A program made the position numbers and the translations under genes. 64,000 bases of DNA from Clostridia bacterium. Lineage in GTDB: Bacteria > Bacillota > Clostridia > Christensenellales > Aristaeellaceae. Of this stretch, positions 11,585 through 21,676 are shown piece by piece (position 1 is the stretch's first letter; every line of letters starts with the position of its first letter). Under the pieces are notes generated by a model. The model made no database searches, was not told the origin of the DNA, and saw only the letters and a list, made by a program, of their open reading frames with translations. The stretch lies in NCBI GenBank assembly GCA_017429695.1, contig JAFROK010000023.1, positions 62,001 through 126,000 on the forward strand. Direction: 5' to 3'.

Positions 11585-14280
11585 TATTGTTGTTCCTTCA
11601 GCATACAGCAGTTCTTGTACTTCTTTCCGCTGCCGCACGGGCACGGATCGTTCCGTCCGATCTTCTCCCCGGGCTTGACCCGCTTCGGCTGCCGGGGGCC
11701 GTCCCCCGCCATCCGGGCTTCCGTCGGCTTCGCCGTCTGCACCCGCTCCGGTGTCACCTGCACCTTCGTCTGGTAGACACGGCGCACCGTATCCTCCCGG
11801 ATCAGGTGATTCAGCTCCTCAAACATATGGGTCGCTTCAATCTGGTATTCCGTCACAGGATTCTTTCCGCTGTAGGCCCGGAATCCGATGCCGTCCCGCA
11901 GCTGATCCATGGCGTCAATATGGTCCATCCAGCGGGTATCCACGCTGCGCAGCAGCATCACCCGCTCCACCTCACGCATATCCACGTGAAGCTCGTCCAT
12001 CATCTTTTCCCGCTCGGCATAGAACGTACGGGCGTCTTCCTTCAGCGCTTCGATAAAGCCTTCCCGGTCTTCGTCCGCCTGCTTCCTGTGCTCTTCCAGC
12101 GCGCCGTGATGGTTGCACAGGTTTTCCAGGTAGTTTGTGGCTTCCTTCCACTCCCAGTCCTGGGCATCCTCCCCGTTCATCCAGCGGCCCGCGGCGAAGT
12201 CGATCACGTGATCCGCCATCTTCAGGATGCTGTCCTTCACGTTTTCGCCCAGCAGCACCCGGCGGCGCTGGCCGTAGATAACCTCGCGCTGGCGGTTCAT
12301 GACATTGTCGTATTCAAGCACGTGCTTTCGGGTTTCAAAGTTCCGGCCTTCAATCCGCTTCTGCGCGTTCTCAATCTGCTTGGTCAGCAGCCCCGCGGTC
12401 AGCGGTTCGTCGTCCTTCAGCCCCAGCCGGTCCACCATCACGCCGATCCGTTCGCTGCCGAACAGGCGCATCAGGTCATCTTCCAGGCTGATGAAGAACT
12501 GCGTGGAGCCCGGGTCACCCTGGCGGCCGCTGCGGCCGCGCAGCTGGTTGTCAATCCGGCGGCTCTCATGCCGCTCCGTGCCGATAATATGTAAGCCGCC
12601 CGTCTGCAGCACCCGGTCATGCTCGGCGTCCGTTTCCGCCTTGAACTGGCGGTAGAGTTCCTGGTAGCGCTTCCGCGCTTCCAGCACCTCTTCGCTGACG
12701 TGCTCGCTGTGTCCGACGGCTTCCTCGATAATTTCCTCTTCCACGCTTTCCTGCTTCATTGCCCGGCGCGCCAGGAATTCCGGATTGCCGCCCAGCAGGA
12801 TATCGGTACCACGGCCGGCCATGTTCGTCGCAATAGTCACGGCGCCCCAGTGGCCCGCCTGGGCCACGATCTCCGCTTCCTTCGCGTGGTTCTTAGCGTT
12901 CAGCACCTCGTGGGGTATGCCCTTTTTCCGGAGCATGCCGCTCAGCATTTCGCTGACCTCGACGCTGATCGTACCCACCAGCAGCGGCTGGCCCGTCGCG
13001 TGATGCTCCTCAATGGACGCGATCACCGCGTTGAACTTGGCCGCTTTGTTCTTGTATACAACATCCTCCAGGTCTTTGCGAATGTTTTCCTTGTTTGTGG
13101 GAATCTCAACCACGTCCAGCGAGTAGATGCCCCGGAATTCATCCTCTTCCGTCTTGGCTGTACCGGTCATGCCGCTCAGCTTGCCGTACATCCGGAAATA
13201 GTTCTGGAAGGTAATGGTCGCCAGCGTCTTGCTTTCCCGCTCGACCTTGACGTGCTCCTTGGCTTCAATTGCCTGGTGCAGGCCTTCGGAATACCGCCGC
13301 CCGATCATCAGGCGCCCGGTAAACTCGTCCACGATGATGACCTGGCCGTTCTGGACCACGTAGTCCACGTCCCGCTTCATCAGGGTATGAGCCCGCAGCG
13401 CGCAGTTCACGTGATGGTTCAGTTCGCTGTTTTCCGGATCGTTGATGTTCTCGATCCCGAAGGCGGTCTCCACCTTCCGGGCGCCTTCGTCCGTCAGCGT
13501 GACCGCCTTTTTCTTTTCCTCCACCTCGTAATGGGTCCCAGGCTTCATTGTACGCACCACGGTATCCACCCGGTCATACAGCTCGGTGCTCTTCTCACCC
13601 TGACCGGAAATGATCAGCGGCGTCCGCGCCTCATCGATCAGGATGGAGTCCACTTCATCGACGATGGCAAACGCGTGTCCCCGCTGCACCAGGTCGCTCT
13701 GCCGGATCACCATGTTGTCCCGCAGATAGTCAAACCCCAGCTCATTGTTTGTGCCGTAGGTAATGTCGCAGGCATAAGCCGCCCGGCGTTCCCGGGAATC
13801 CAGGTCGTGTACAATCAGGCCCACGCTCAGGCCCAGGAACCGGTGCACCTTGCCCATCCATTCGCTGTCCCGGCGGGCCAGGTAATCGTTTACCGTCACA
13901 ATGTGGACGCCTTCGCCGCGCAGCGCGTTCAGGTATGCCGGCATGGTGGATACCAGCGTTTTACCTTCACCGGTTTTCATTTCTGCGATCCGGCCCTGGT
14001 GCAGCACCACGCCGCCCAGCACCTGGACCCGGTAGGGCCGCATGCCCAGTACCCGGTCCGCCGCTTCCCGCACGGTGGCAAACGCTTCCGGCAGGATGTC
14101 GTCTTCTGTTTCGCCGTTCTTCAGCCGTTCCCGAAATTCCGCGGTCTTCGCCTGCAGCTGTTCATCCGTCAGTGCCCTGTACGCTTCTTCCAGGGCCATC
14201 ACATCGTCCACGGGCTTTTTCAGTTTCTTCAGTTCAGCGTCGTTTCCGCCGCCCAGCATTTTCTTTAAAAACTCCAGCAT
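11584..14280 (-). CDS. secA: Preprotein translocase ATPase SecA
   Basis: SecA (898 residues) drives protein export through SecYEG. Walker [20 protein letters not shown], the DEVD helicase box ([16 protein letters not shown]), and the C-terminal zinc motif [13 protein letters not shown] are all present, so the protein is full-length. The start follows AGGAG. A promoter at 14351-14380 sits just upstream. prfB follows after about 170 bases containing a weak hairpin. Confidence 0.97.
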   Translation of the reverse strand: MLEFLKKMLGGGNDAELKKLKKPVDDVMALEEAYRALTDEQLQAKTAEFRERLKNGETEDDILPEAFATVREAADRVLGMRPYRVQVLGGVVLHQGRIAEMKTGEGKTLVSTMPAYLNALRGEGVHIVTVNDYLARRDSEWMGKVHRFLGLSVGLIVHDLDSRERRAAYACDITYGTNNELGFDYLRDNMVIRQSDLVQRGHAFAIVDEVDSILIDEARTPLIISGQGEKSTELYDRVDTVVRTMKPGTHYEVEEKKKAVTLTDEGARKVETAFGIENINDPENSELNHHVNCALRAHTLMKRDVDYVVQNGQVIIVDEFTGRLMIGRRYSEGLHQAIEAKEHVKVERESKTLATITFQNYFRMYGKLSGMTGTAKTEEDEFRGIYSLDVVEIPTNKENIRKDLEDVVYKNKAAKFNAVIASIEEHHATGQPLLVGTISVEVSEMLSGMLRKKGIPHEVLNAKNHAKEAEIVAQAGHWGAVTIATNMAGRGTDILLGGNPEFLARRAMKQESVEEEIIEEAVGHSEHVSEEVLEARKRYQELYRQFKAETDAEHDRVLQTGGLHIIGTERHESRRIDNQLRGRSGRQGDPGSTQFFISLEDDLMRLFGSERIGVMVDRLGLKDDEPLTAGLLTKQIENAQKRIEGRNFETRKHVLEYDNVMNRQREVIYGQRRRVLLGENVKDSILKMADHVIDFAAGRWMNGEDAQDWEWKEATNYLENLCNHHGALEEHRKQADEDREGFIEALKEDARTFYAEREKMMDELHVDMREVERVMLLRSVDTRWMDHIDAMDQLRDGIGFRAYSGKNPVTEYQIEATHMFEELNHLIREDTVRRVYQTKVQVTPERVQTAKPTEARMAGDGPRQPKRVKPGEKIGRNDPCPCGSGKKYKNCCMLKEQQ

Positions 14281-14350
14281 TCCATTCTCCTAAAACCCAT
14301 TGATATCCGTCCAGAATCCACCCCGAAAGATGGACAAACAAATTCAAAAT

Positions 14351-14380
14351 ATTATACCACTTCAAGACCGCCCTGCGCAA
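14351..14380 (-). promoter_or_regulatory. Promoter for secA
   Basis: On the minus strand TTGCGC and TATAAT are separated by 18 bases, about 70 bases before the secA start and just downstream of the terminator of the preceding gene. Confidence 0.6.
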
Positions 14381-14384
14381 CCAC

Positions 14385-14423
14385 AAAAAAGCGGTTCCGG
14401 ACCCCTGTCGGGATCCGGAACCG
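14385..14423 (-). terminator. Intrinsic terminator of the Ig-repeat protein gene
   Basis: CGGTTCCGGA pairs with TCCGGAACCG around a CCC/GGG stem, followed on the minus strand by TTTTTT. Confidence 0.85.
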
Positions 14424-14440
14424 TCCGGTTTATTCACTTT

Positions 14441-16336
14441 TTATTCCTTCCGGGCTCTCCGCCGGTGGGCAGCCTCACTGGCGCTCTGGATTTCCTGCAC
14501 CGTTTCCGGCGTTTCATCAGCCGGTGCGGCTTCCGGCGCCTGCGCGGCGCTCTCCTCGGTCCGCTTGGCCTGGAGCCGCTGCAGCGTTTCCGCCATCAGT
14601 TCCCCGCCCTGGGGTACGCTCTGCGGGATGTTCTCCGGCGGACTCTGCTCGGGGGCCGCAGCGGCGTTCCGGTTTTCTTCCCCGCTGGCCACCTCGTTCC
14701 GCTTCCGTCCCTTCGGCAGCGCGCTGTAATCGCGGTAGGAACCGCCTTCCAGGTGGTCAATCGCTTTGGCGCTCTCGCTCTTCTGCGCAATCCTGCGCAC
14801 CGCGCCGATCAGCAGCAGGGTAAGCAGCACGCCGGCAATACCGGCCAGGATCCATTTCGCCGTTTCGGCAAAACGGTCAATATTCCTCAGGTTTTCCTCG
14901 TCCCGTGCCCGGTCCGGCCCTTCGGTTGCCGGCGGAACCGTAATTTCCGCAGGCCTTGCCGGGAGGACGACCGGCGTCGGCGTGGGATCCGCCGGCGGAT
15001 CGGTCAGCTGAATGGACACCGTATTGCTTTCAAACGTCATGGTTTCTCCCAGCGGGTCCTTCACACTGGCCGTGAACCGGAATATTCCGGGCATACTGAT
15101 CTCCGTGTCCCGGGTAAACGACCGGCTCTCTCCCGCCGGGATTTTTTCGAATGTGTAGAGTGTCTTGTCAACCGCTTTGACAGAAACATTTTCCACATCC
15201 ACCTTGCTCCTGTTGGTCACGGTTCCGGTGAAGCGGACAATGCCGCCGGGAATCTGGTATACCGCTTCCCGGTCCGGCTCAATTTCCACATCCAGCACAA
15301 TCTGCTGGTCCGGGTCCGTCGCAACGATCTTCACTTTGCCGGTAGCTGTTTCAATCTCGCCGCCGGCGCCGTTATTCCCCTTCACGGTAAACAGCAGCTC
15401 CTGCGTTTCCGTAATGGTAACTTCCTTTTCCAGTGTCGACGTTTCCCCGGCTTTGACGGTCTCGCCGCTGAAAACGGTGCCCAGCTTTTCATCCGTCACC
15501 ACGATGTCGGTAAAGTCCGTCGTTCCGGAATTTTTCAGTTTCAGCGTCAGCTTCACGCTGTCACCCTTGACGCCGCCCTTCTTATCCGCGCTCAGCGACG
15601 CCGTCAGGTTTACCTTGCCGAATTTGATGACAGCCGGTTCCACCTCAGCCTTATAGGTTTTCCCGCCGGCTTTATAAGTGATCGTCGCCTGGCTGGTCAG
15701 GTCCTTTTTCTTCATTTTGGTGGTAAAGGTATATTTGGCCGTTTCCCCGCTTTTGATCGCTCCGACCGAAGCCTTTTCCTTGTTGTTGACGGCTTCCTGA
15801 ATCGTCAGGCCGGTAATGTCCGCCGATCCGGTGTTCTTGATCTCATAAACGATGCTGACGTCCTGACCTTCCTCCGCAATCTGCGGCACAATGCTCCGGC
15901 TGACGTCGATTTTCGGTTCCGCGCCTTTGTACTGAATATGCTTGGAAATCGCCACGGGAATCTGTTTGATTTCGCCGTTTTCATCCACCTCGGGATAAAC
16001 CACTTTAAAGGAAATCTTGCCGATGTCCAACTCTTCCTGGGTCACGGACCAGGTGCCGCTCCAGTTCTTGCTAGAGCCTGCGCCCAGCACCGGCGCGCCG
16101 AATTCCTCTACCTGGGATCCGTCCGGATAATAAAGCATTACCGGCCCGGGCATTTCGCTGTTGCTCGTGTTCTTTACGGTAAACGAAATGTCGATGGTCG
16201 TCGGCTCAAAAAACTCCTGCTTGCTCAGTTCCATTTTAAAATCAAGCGAACCTGCCGCCGCGAACGCCGAGCCCGCGCACAGCAGAACCAGCACCGGCAC
16301 CAGCACCAGCACCAGCCACAGCTGCTTTTTCTTCAT
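14441..16336 (-). CDS. Secreted membrane-anchored protein with Ig-like (CARDB/NEW-type) repeats
   Basis: The 631-residue protein has an N-terminal signal peptide (MKKKQLWLVL... ending AFAAAG), then about 450 residues of repeated beta-rich modules with patterns such as VKNTSNSEMPG, IKNTGSADITG, LKNSGTTDFTD and VTNRSKVDVENV. A membrane segment (about residues 495-517) and a 114-residue low-complexity cytosolic tail rich in Ala, Pro and Glu follow. The CARDB-like repeats suggest a surface adhesion or scaffold role, but no function can be assigned. The start at 16336 is chosen to begin at the signal peptide; the GGAGG is about 22 bases upstream, which is long. Its promoter is at 16432-16460. Confidence 0.75.
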   Translation of the reverse strand: MKKKQLWLVLVLVPVLVLLCAGSAFAAAGSLDFKMELSKQEFFEPTTIDISFTVKNTSNSEMPGPVMLYYPDGSQVEEFGAPVLGAGSSKNWSGTWSVTQEELDIGKISFKVVYPEVDENGEIKQIPVAISKHIQYKGAEPKIDVSRSIVPQIAEEGQDVSIVYEIKNTGSADITGLTIQEAVNNKEKASVGAIKSGETAKYTFTTKMKKKDLTSQATITYKAGGKTYKAEVEPAVIKFGKVNLTASLSADKKGGVKGDSVKLTLKLKNSGTTDFTDIVVTDEKLGTVFSGETVKAGETSTLEKEVTITETQELLFTVKGNNGAGGEIETATGKVKIVATDPDQQIVLDVEIEPDREAVYQIPGGIVRFTGTVTNRSKVDVENVSVKAVDKTLYTFEKIPAGESRSFTRDTEISMPGIFRFTASVKDPLGETMTFESNTVSIQLTDPPADPTPTPVVLPARPAEITVPPATEGPDRARDEENLRNIDRFAETAKWILAGIAGVLLTLLLIGAVRRIAQKSESAKAIDHLEGGSYRDYSALPKGRKRNEVASGEENRNAAAAPEQSPPENIPQSVPQGGELMAETLQRLQAKRTEESAAQAPEAAPADETPETVQEIQSASEAAHRRRARKE

Positions 16337-16431
16337 AATGACCCGGAGCCCCTGGCTCCTACCTCCTTCCACCCGGCGAAGAAATTCTCCGCCGGCCCCG
16401 TCTTTGTATACGGTTACAGGATATCTATGTT

Positions 16432-16460
16432 ATTTTACCGGCAAAGCCGTGCCGTGTCAA
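16432..16460 (-). promoter_or_regulatory. Promoter for the Ig-repeat protein gene
   Basis: TTGACA and TAAAAT separated by 17 bases on the minus strand. The -35 overlaps the stop codon of the upstream zinc-ribbon membrane protein gene. Confidence 0.7.
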
Positions 16461-17302
16461 GCATCCGGCTCATCCGGGGCAGCGTCCTCCGCCCGGGGCG
16501 CCGGGCCGGGGTCGTCCCACGGCAGCGATTCCCCGGGACCGGCCGGCTCCAGGTCCTCCAGGCGCATCTGCTCCTGAACCGGTTCCCGCCGTCCGGTCCT
16601 CCGCCTGGCAGGTGCCGCCGGCTGTACCAGGGACGCGGGAAGCCGAACTTTTTTCTTTTTGCCCAGCTTTTCCCGGGTCATGCCCATGGTGTCCTCCCAG
16701 GAGAACGGCGTGCAGATCACCGGAATCCGCAGCCACCAGCCCGGCGCATAAAACAGGATCATGCATTTTTCCGGCCACAGCTGAACCCGCGAAACATTTT
16801 TCCAGGGCAGATCCCGCTCCGACAGCTTCACCACCCGCTCTTCCCCGGCTGCGTCCTTCAGCAGGGCCGGGGATTTCAGCCGGGCCAGCAGCTTCAGTTT
16901 CGTGGCCCCCGGCAGATACCGGGTTTCATGGATTCCCCGGCTGTCGATCACAAAATCGGACAGTTCCTTTCCCTGCAGCAGCAGCGCCGCGAAAACCAGC
17001 GCCAGTGCGCCGGCAAACAGGAGCAGCAGCACCGGCAAGAATCCGGAGGCGATCATCCGCTCCAGGGCGCCGATACCGCCGCCCAGGATTTCCGCCAGCA
17101 GCACCAGCAGCAGAATCAGCAGCGCCGACGGCAGCAGCAGCCGCATGACGCTGTTCCAGTACATCCAGTCCGACACCGGCCTGCGCTCCACGCACCAGGC
17201 TGCATGCGCCGCATTCTTTCCGAGGCGTGTGCCGCAGCGGGGGCAGATCTCCCCCGGCTCCACCTCCATGCCGCATTTTTTGCAATATGCTGTCAGTGCC
17301 AT
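16457..17302 (-). CDS. Zinc-ribbon membrane protein of unknown function
   Basis: The 281-residue protein begins with a four-cysteine zinc ribbon (Cys7, Cys10, Cys20, Cys23), followed by two membrane segments (about 52-70 and 86-108), a beta-rich cytosolic domain reminiscent of a membrane-associated PH-like fold, and a Pro/Glu-rich tail. No enzyme motif is visible. The start follows AAGGAG, and a promoter lies at 17348-17376. It could sense or scaffold at the membrane, but this is only a guess. Confidence 0.75.
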   Translation of the reverse strand: MALTAYCKKCGMEVEPGEICPRCGTRLGKNAAHAAWCVERRPVSDWMYWNSVMRLLLPSALLILLLVLLAEILGGGIGALERMIASGFLPVLLLLFAGALALVFAALLLQGKELSDFVIDSRGIHETRYLPGATKLKLLARLKSPALLKDAAGEERVVKLSERDLPWKNVSRVQLWPEKCMILFYAPGWWLRIPVICTPFSWEDTMGMTREKLGKKKKVRLPASLVQPAAPARRRTGRREPVQEQMRLEDLEPAGPGESLPWDDPGPAPRAEDAAPDEPDA

Positions 17303-17347
17303 GCCTGTCTCCTTACGGTTTCCGGATTTCAGTCTTTTGCTGCCGGT

Positions 17348-17376
17348 ATCTTACCAATAAAACGGCTGAACCGCAA
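17348..17376 (-). promoter_or_regulatory. Promoter for the zinc-ribbon membrane protein gene
   Basis: TTGCGG and TAAGAT separated by 17 bases on the minus strand. Confidence 0.55.
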
Positions 17377-17405
17377 CCTTCCGTTCCGCGTTTTTGAAAA
17401 TAACC

Positions 17406-17434
17406 TTGCCCGAAGCCGGATATTGTGGTAATAT
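17406..17434 (+). promoter_or_regulatory. Promoter for the orphan solute-binding protein gene
   Basis: TTGCCC and TAATAT separated by 17 bases, about 75 bases before the start codon at 17508. Confidence 0.65.
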
Positions 17435-17507
17435 ACAGACACAATAAAGCTGCATCAATATGTAACCGAACCTGAAAATCCATATTTTTACCAAGGAGGA
17501 ATCCCCC

Positions 17508-19025
17508 ATGCGTAAACTGATTTCCCTGTTACTGGCTCTGATCATGCTGCTGGGCCTGATTCCCGCGGCCATGGCGGCAGGCCCGTATACCCTGGATATC
17601 TACTGGGTCGGCGCCGGAGACGCGCCTGAAATCCGCGAGGGTGTGGAAAAGGCAATCAACGAGTATATCGAACCGAAAATCGGCGCCAATGTTTCCTTCC
17701 ACATCATTCCCTGGGACAACTGGGAGGCAGACGCTGTCAACGCCCTGAAGAACGATTTCACCAAGATGGACCTGATCTTCACCGCGGACTGGGAATTCTA
17801 CGGCGATCTGATCAACTCAGGTATGCTGGCTATTCTCGGCGATCAGCTCGAACAGAACGGGCAGGGCATCCTGGACAGCCTGTCCGAGTCCTTCCTGAAC
17901 GGCGTTAAGGTCAACGGCCAGATCTACGGCGTTCCCACCAACAAGGAACTGTGCGTTCCCATGGGCTTCCTGGTCAACAAGACCGCGGCCGACGCCATCG
18001 GCTGGGACCTGGAAAAGGATCCCATCACCAGCACCGAGGAGCTGGAGCCCTGGCTGGCCAAGTATAAAGAAGTATATCCGGACAGCTACCCCTACCTGAT
18101 GGACACCGGTTCCATGGTCGGCCGCTGGGCGGATGAACCCTGGATCAACGACTGGTCCGGCCTGGAGAATAACGCGGTGGCCATGCGCATGGCGAAGCTG
18201 GAAGACGGCACTTTCGACGAAACCGTCTACAGCATCTTCGAAACGCCGGAGCAGGAAGCCCACATCCGCCTTATGTACGACTGGGTCCAGAAGGGATATA
18301 TCGATCCCGAAACCATCAACTACACCGACGAAGGCCACGGCCTGTTCGGCAAGGGCGATTTCCTCGTCTATACCCAGCCGCTGAAGGGCAACAGCATCAA
18401 GGCTGTAGAAATGTACACCCAGCACCATAAGAAAGAAGATCCCGAGTGGGAATGCACCGAGATCATCCTGCAGCCTAAGTATATCGTCACCGCGCATACC
18501 GCCGGCTCCATGTTCTCCATTCCGATCACCACCGAAAATCCGGACAAGGCCATGCAGTACCTGAACCTGATGCATACCGATGCAACCCTGGTCAACCTGA
18601 TGCTCTACGGCGTGGAAGGCGTCAACTACACGAAGATTGACGATGTCAAAGTCGATGTGGTTCCCGACGCCGCCTGGTACAACGTCCATGCCGGTGCCTG
18701 GACCGTGGGCGACGTCCGCCTGCAGTATGTGCTGGGCAATGAAGACCCGGAAAAGAATGATAAGCTGATCGCCTTCGCGGACGGCGTTCCGGAAACGGTC
18801 TGCCTGGGCTTCCGCCTGAACCTCCGGAAGTTCCAGAAGCAGGTGGCCGCGGTGAACGAAGCCGTCAAAACCTACGCCAATCCCCTGATGGTCGGCATCG
18901 TGGATCCGGACGATCCGGAAAAGGGCATTGAAGCCATGAAGAAAGCCCTGGAAGACGCCGGCATCGCTGACATCGTTGCGGAAGCCACCAAGCAATACAC
19001 CAACTGGAAGGCTGCCCAGCAGTAA
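17508..19025 (+). CDS. Extracellular solute-binding protein, orphan (family 1, sugar-type)
   Basis: The 505-residue protein has an N-terminal signal peptide (LLGLIPAAMAAGPYT) without a lipobox cysteine, then a family 1 ABC solute-binding fold resembling proteins that carry a DUF3502 C-terminal domain. It likely binds a complex carbohydrate outside the cell. No permease or ATPase gene lies next to it; it has its own promoter and a strong terminator, so it must work with components coded elsewhere. The start has an AAGGAGGAA site 6 bases upstream. The ligand is unknown. Confidence 0.85.
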   Translation: MRKLISLLLALIMLLGLIPAAMAAGPYTLDIYWVGAGDAPEIREGVEKAINEYIEPKIGANVSFHIIPWDNWEADAVNALKNDFTKMDLIFTADWEFYGDLINSGMLAILGDQLEQNGQGILDSLSESFLNGVKVNGQIYGVPTNKELCVPMGFLVNKTAADAIGWDLEKDPITSTEELEPWLAKYKEVYPDSYPYLMDTGSMVGRWADEPWINDWSGLENNAVAMRMAKLEDGTFDETVYSIFETPEQEAHIRLMYDWVQKGYIDPETINYTDEGHGLFGKGDFLVYTQPLKGNSIKAVEMYTQHHKKEDPEWECTEIILQPKYIVTAHTAGSMFSIPITTENPDKAMQYLNLMHTDATLVNLMLYGVEGVNYTKIDDVKVDVVPDAAWYNVHAGAWTVGDVRLQYVLGNEDPEKNDKLIAFADGVPETVCLGFRLNLRKFQKQVAAVNEAVKTYANPLMVGIVDPDDPEKGIEAMKKALEDAGIADIVAEATKQYTNWKAAQQ

Positions 19026-19041
19026 TCCTGCATATCACTTC

Positions 19042-19078
19042 AACGGCCGTCCCGCCGGAACGCGGGACGGCCGTTTTG
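19042..19078 (+). terminator. Strong intrinsic terminator of the orphan binding protein gene
   Basis: AACGGCCGTCCCG pairs with CGGGACGGCCGTT and is followed by TTTT. Confidence 0.9.
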
Positions 19079-19206
19079 CCGTAAACAGGACACCGGGAAC
19101 AGTCCCGTGTATTCCTTTTCATCCATTCCGGTTTCAAAAAATGAAATAAACGTCTGATCTCTATCTGTTCGCGTATGATAGGCGTATCAAAAGTCGGAGG
19201 TGCGGT

Positions 19207-20373
19207 ATGAAAAAGATTGCAGTCCTGTTTGAGGAAGGTTTCGAAGAGAGTGAAGCTTTGACCATCGTGGATATCCTGCGGCGGGCTGGAATGGATGCGC
19301 TTGTTGCAGGAGTCTCCGCCCGGGAAATCACCGGCGCGCATCATGTCTGTATCCGGACGGATATCTTGTCCGACAGTCTGGATCCGGAAACGACAGACAT
19401 GGTGGTTATTCCCGGCGGATACGACAGTGTGGAACGGATGCTGGAAAATGAAGCCGTAATCTCCTTCATCGCAGAGATGAACCACCACGGAAAATGGGTT
19501 GCGGCGATCTGTGCCGGCCCGCGTGTGCTGGACAGAGCCGGCGCGCTGGAAGGAAAAAACTATACCTGCTATCCCGGACAGGAAACCCGGATCACTTCCG
19601 GTACATTCTGTAAAACATCTGTGCAGCGGGATGGAAACGTCATCACAGCCATCGGTCCGGCCGTATGCTACGCTTTTGCCTATACACTGACCGATGCGCT
19701 CGGCGGTGACAGCCTCGCAGTCAAAAACCGGATGGTGTATTTCAACGCCTTTGATGAATCCTCTTCCTGTCAGGAGCCGTGTCCAGAACAGGCTGCAGCC
19801 CCCCTCCGCCCCGCAAAGGTCGCCGTCCTGATGAAAGAAGGCTTTGAAGAAGGCGAAACCTTCAGCATTGTTGATATTCTGCGCCGGCTGGGAGCCGAAT
19901 GCACCACATTTTCCTTTGACAGAGCATCCTGGGTTACAGGAATGCACGGCATGACCCTGAAAGCCGACAGCGATTTTTCGGATGGAATTGAAGCCTGCGA
20001 TGCCGTTGTCCTTCCCGGAGGGCGTCCCGGCGGACAGAACCTGAAAGACGATCCCCGTGTCATTGACCTGCTCCGGCGGTGGAACAAAATGCCCGGTAAA
20101 ACCCTCAGCGCGCTGTGTTCAGGTACAACAGTCCTGGCCGCAGCAGACGTCATTGTGGGAAAGCGCATGACCGGCTATACCGGTTACGCCGAGAAACTGC
20201 CCGGTGCTGTTTTTGAAAACCGGCTGGCCGTTGCGGATCAGAACCTGGTCACTTCACAGGGACCGGCAACCGGTTATCCGTTCGCCTTCCTGCTGGCCGA
20301 AACACTTGGTTACGATACCAGGATTGTCCGCAGCCGGCTGATGTATGATTTTGCCGGAGGCCGCCATGCGTAA
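19207..20373 (+). CDS. Tandem DJ-1/PfpI-family protein (two fused domains)
   Basis: The 388-residue protein is two DJ-1/PfpI domains in a row (about 1-185 and 204-388) joined by a short Pro/Ala-rich linker. Each keeps the conserved Glu (Glu16, Glu217) and the nucleophile-elbow Cys (Cys102 in AAICAGP, Cys304 in SALCSGT). Single-domain family members are about 180-190 residues and include glyoxalases, deglycases and stress proteins. The stop overlaps the start of the MFS transporter by 8 bases, so the two are coupled. The start follows GGAGG 6 bases upstream. The reaction is unknown. Confidence 0.85.
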   Translation: MKKIAVLFEEGFEESEALTIVDILRRAGMDALVAGVSAREITGAHHVCIRTDILSDSLDPETTDMVVIPGGYDSVERMLENEAVISFIAEMNHHGKWVAAICAGPRVLDRAGALEGKNYTCYPGQETRITSGTFCKTSVQRDGNVITAIGPAVCYAFAYTLTDALGGDSLAVKNRMVYFNAFDESSSCQEPCPEQAAAPLRPAKVAVLMKEGFEEGETFSIVDILRRLGAECTTFSFDRASWVTGMHGMTLKADSDFSDGIEACDAVVLPGGRPGGQNLKDDPRVIDLLRRWNKMPGKTLSALCSGTTVLAAADVIVGKRMTGYTGYAEKLPGAVFENRLAVADQNLVTSQGPATGYPFAFLLAETLGYDTRIVRSRLMYDFAGGRHA

Positions 20374-21601
20374 ATCTCATCATACCAGGCATCTGCTGGT
20401 TCTGGTCAGTTGTTGCCTGATGGCCGCCAGTTCCATCGGTGTGTATACCAATTCTGTTGGTGTGTTCTATACCACGGTTTCTGCCGACCTGGGAGTGGGT
20501 CGCGGGGCGTTTGCCCTGCATGCTACCCTGTGCGCACTGGTCACAGGCTTCCTGAGTCCACTCAGTGCCCGGCTGATGAAAAAAATAAGGTTCAGGGTAC
20601 TGATTATTGCCGGCAGCACACTGGCTGCTGCCGCAACCGCCCTCATGTCCCTTGCGGGATCTGTCGGGCTGTTTTATGCACTCGGTATCCTGCGCGGAAT
20701 CGGACTTACATTTTTCTACATCATGCCGGTTACCACCCTGATCAACAACTGGTTCCGGAAGCGCCATGGTATGGCCGTCGGTATCGCGCTGTCCTTCAGC
20801 GGCCTGGCCGGCGCAGCTTTCAGTCCGCTGTTCAGCGCCTTGATTTCCTCTGCCGGCTGGCAGGCCTCCTTCCTGTGGATGGCCGGCATCGGGTTTGCGC
20901 TGACCGTTCCGGCAATGCTGTTTGTTTCCTTCCGGCCGGAAAATGCCGGACTGGTCCCATACGGGGCGGATGAGAAAGCCGGCCGGACAACGGAGCCCAA
21001 TGATGCCCCGCATAAAAAGCAAATGATCTTTTCACCTGCGATGGCAGTTCTGTGCGGAATGACCCTGATGCACACCTCTGTAACCGCTATCGCCCAGCAT
21101 TTCCCCGGCATGGGAGAATGGATGGGATATGAGTCCTCTGTCGGCGCAGTCATGGTTTCCGCCGGAATGATCGGCAACATTGTCAGCAAGCTGATCATCG
21201 GCACATTGAGCGACCGCATCGGCCCGTTCCGGGCCGGTATGTGCATGATTCTTGTCAATGCGCTATCCCTGACCGGACTCCTGCTGCTTGGCGGCTTCGC
21301 ATCGTGGATCATCATCGGGATCTGCTTCTTTTACGGTTCCGTTTATGCGTTCGGTGCTGTGGGAATTCCGCTGCTCACCCGCACCCTGTTCGGAACGGAA
21401 AACTATGCCTCGTCATATGCGGTTGTCTCCATTTTTACCTGTGTCGGCAGCGCGCTGGCCCTGACGGTTGTCGGCCTGGTATATGACCTGACAGGCGGAT
21501 ACACCGCAGCCCTGGCCGGTGCGCTGGGAATCGACCTGGTCAACCTGATGATCCTGCTGGGATTGATGCGGATGGCCGGAAAGCGCCAGGTTCTTGCCTG
21601 A
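20366..21601 (+). CDS. MFS transporter (OFA-like)
   Basis: The 411-residue protein has about 12 membrane segments and resembles the oxalate/formate antiporter-like branch of the major facilitator superfamily. The start at 20366 is set by GGAGG 3-4 bases upstream and lies inside the end of the DJ-1 gene. It is a paralogue of the MFS protein at 27963-29189 (shared patterns such as SGLAGAAFSPL / SGLIGAAFNPI and SFRPENAGL / SFRPEDSGL). The substrate is unknown; small organic acids are typical of this branch. Confidence 0.88.
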   Translation: MRKSHHTRHLLVLVSCCLMAASSIGVYTNSVGVFYTTVSADLGVGRGAFALHATLCALVTGFLSPLSARLMKKIRFRVLIIAGSTLAAAATALMSLAGSVGLFYALGILRGIGLTFFYIMPVTTLINNWFRKRHGMAVGIALSFSGLAGAAFSPLFSALISSAGWQASFLWMAGIGFALTVPAMLFVSFRPENAGLVPYGADEKAGRTTEPNDAPHKKQMIFSPAMAVLCGMTLMHTSVTAIAQHFPGMGEWMGYESSVGAVMVSAGMIGNIVSKLIIGTLSDRIGPFRAGMCMILVNALSLTGLLLLGGFASWIIIGICFFYGSVYAFGAVGIPLLTRTLFGTENYASSYAVVSIFTCVGSALALTVVGLVYDLTGGYTAALAGALGIDLVNLMILLGLMRMAGKRQVLA

Positions 21602-21622
21602 CACCATACAAATTGGTACAAT

Positions 21623-21654
21623 AATCGCCGGAGGGAACCTTCCTTCCGGCGATT
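21623..21654. other. Perfect inverted repeat between MFS and RpiR genes
   Basis: AATCGCCGGA and TCCGGCGATT form a 10-base stem with a 12-base loop. No T-run follows, so it could be a weak terminator, an RNA processing site or an operator. Confidence 0.5.
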
Positions 21655-21676
21655 ATGTATGACAGGGGTTAAAAGC

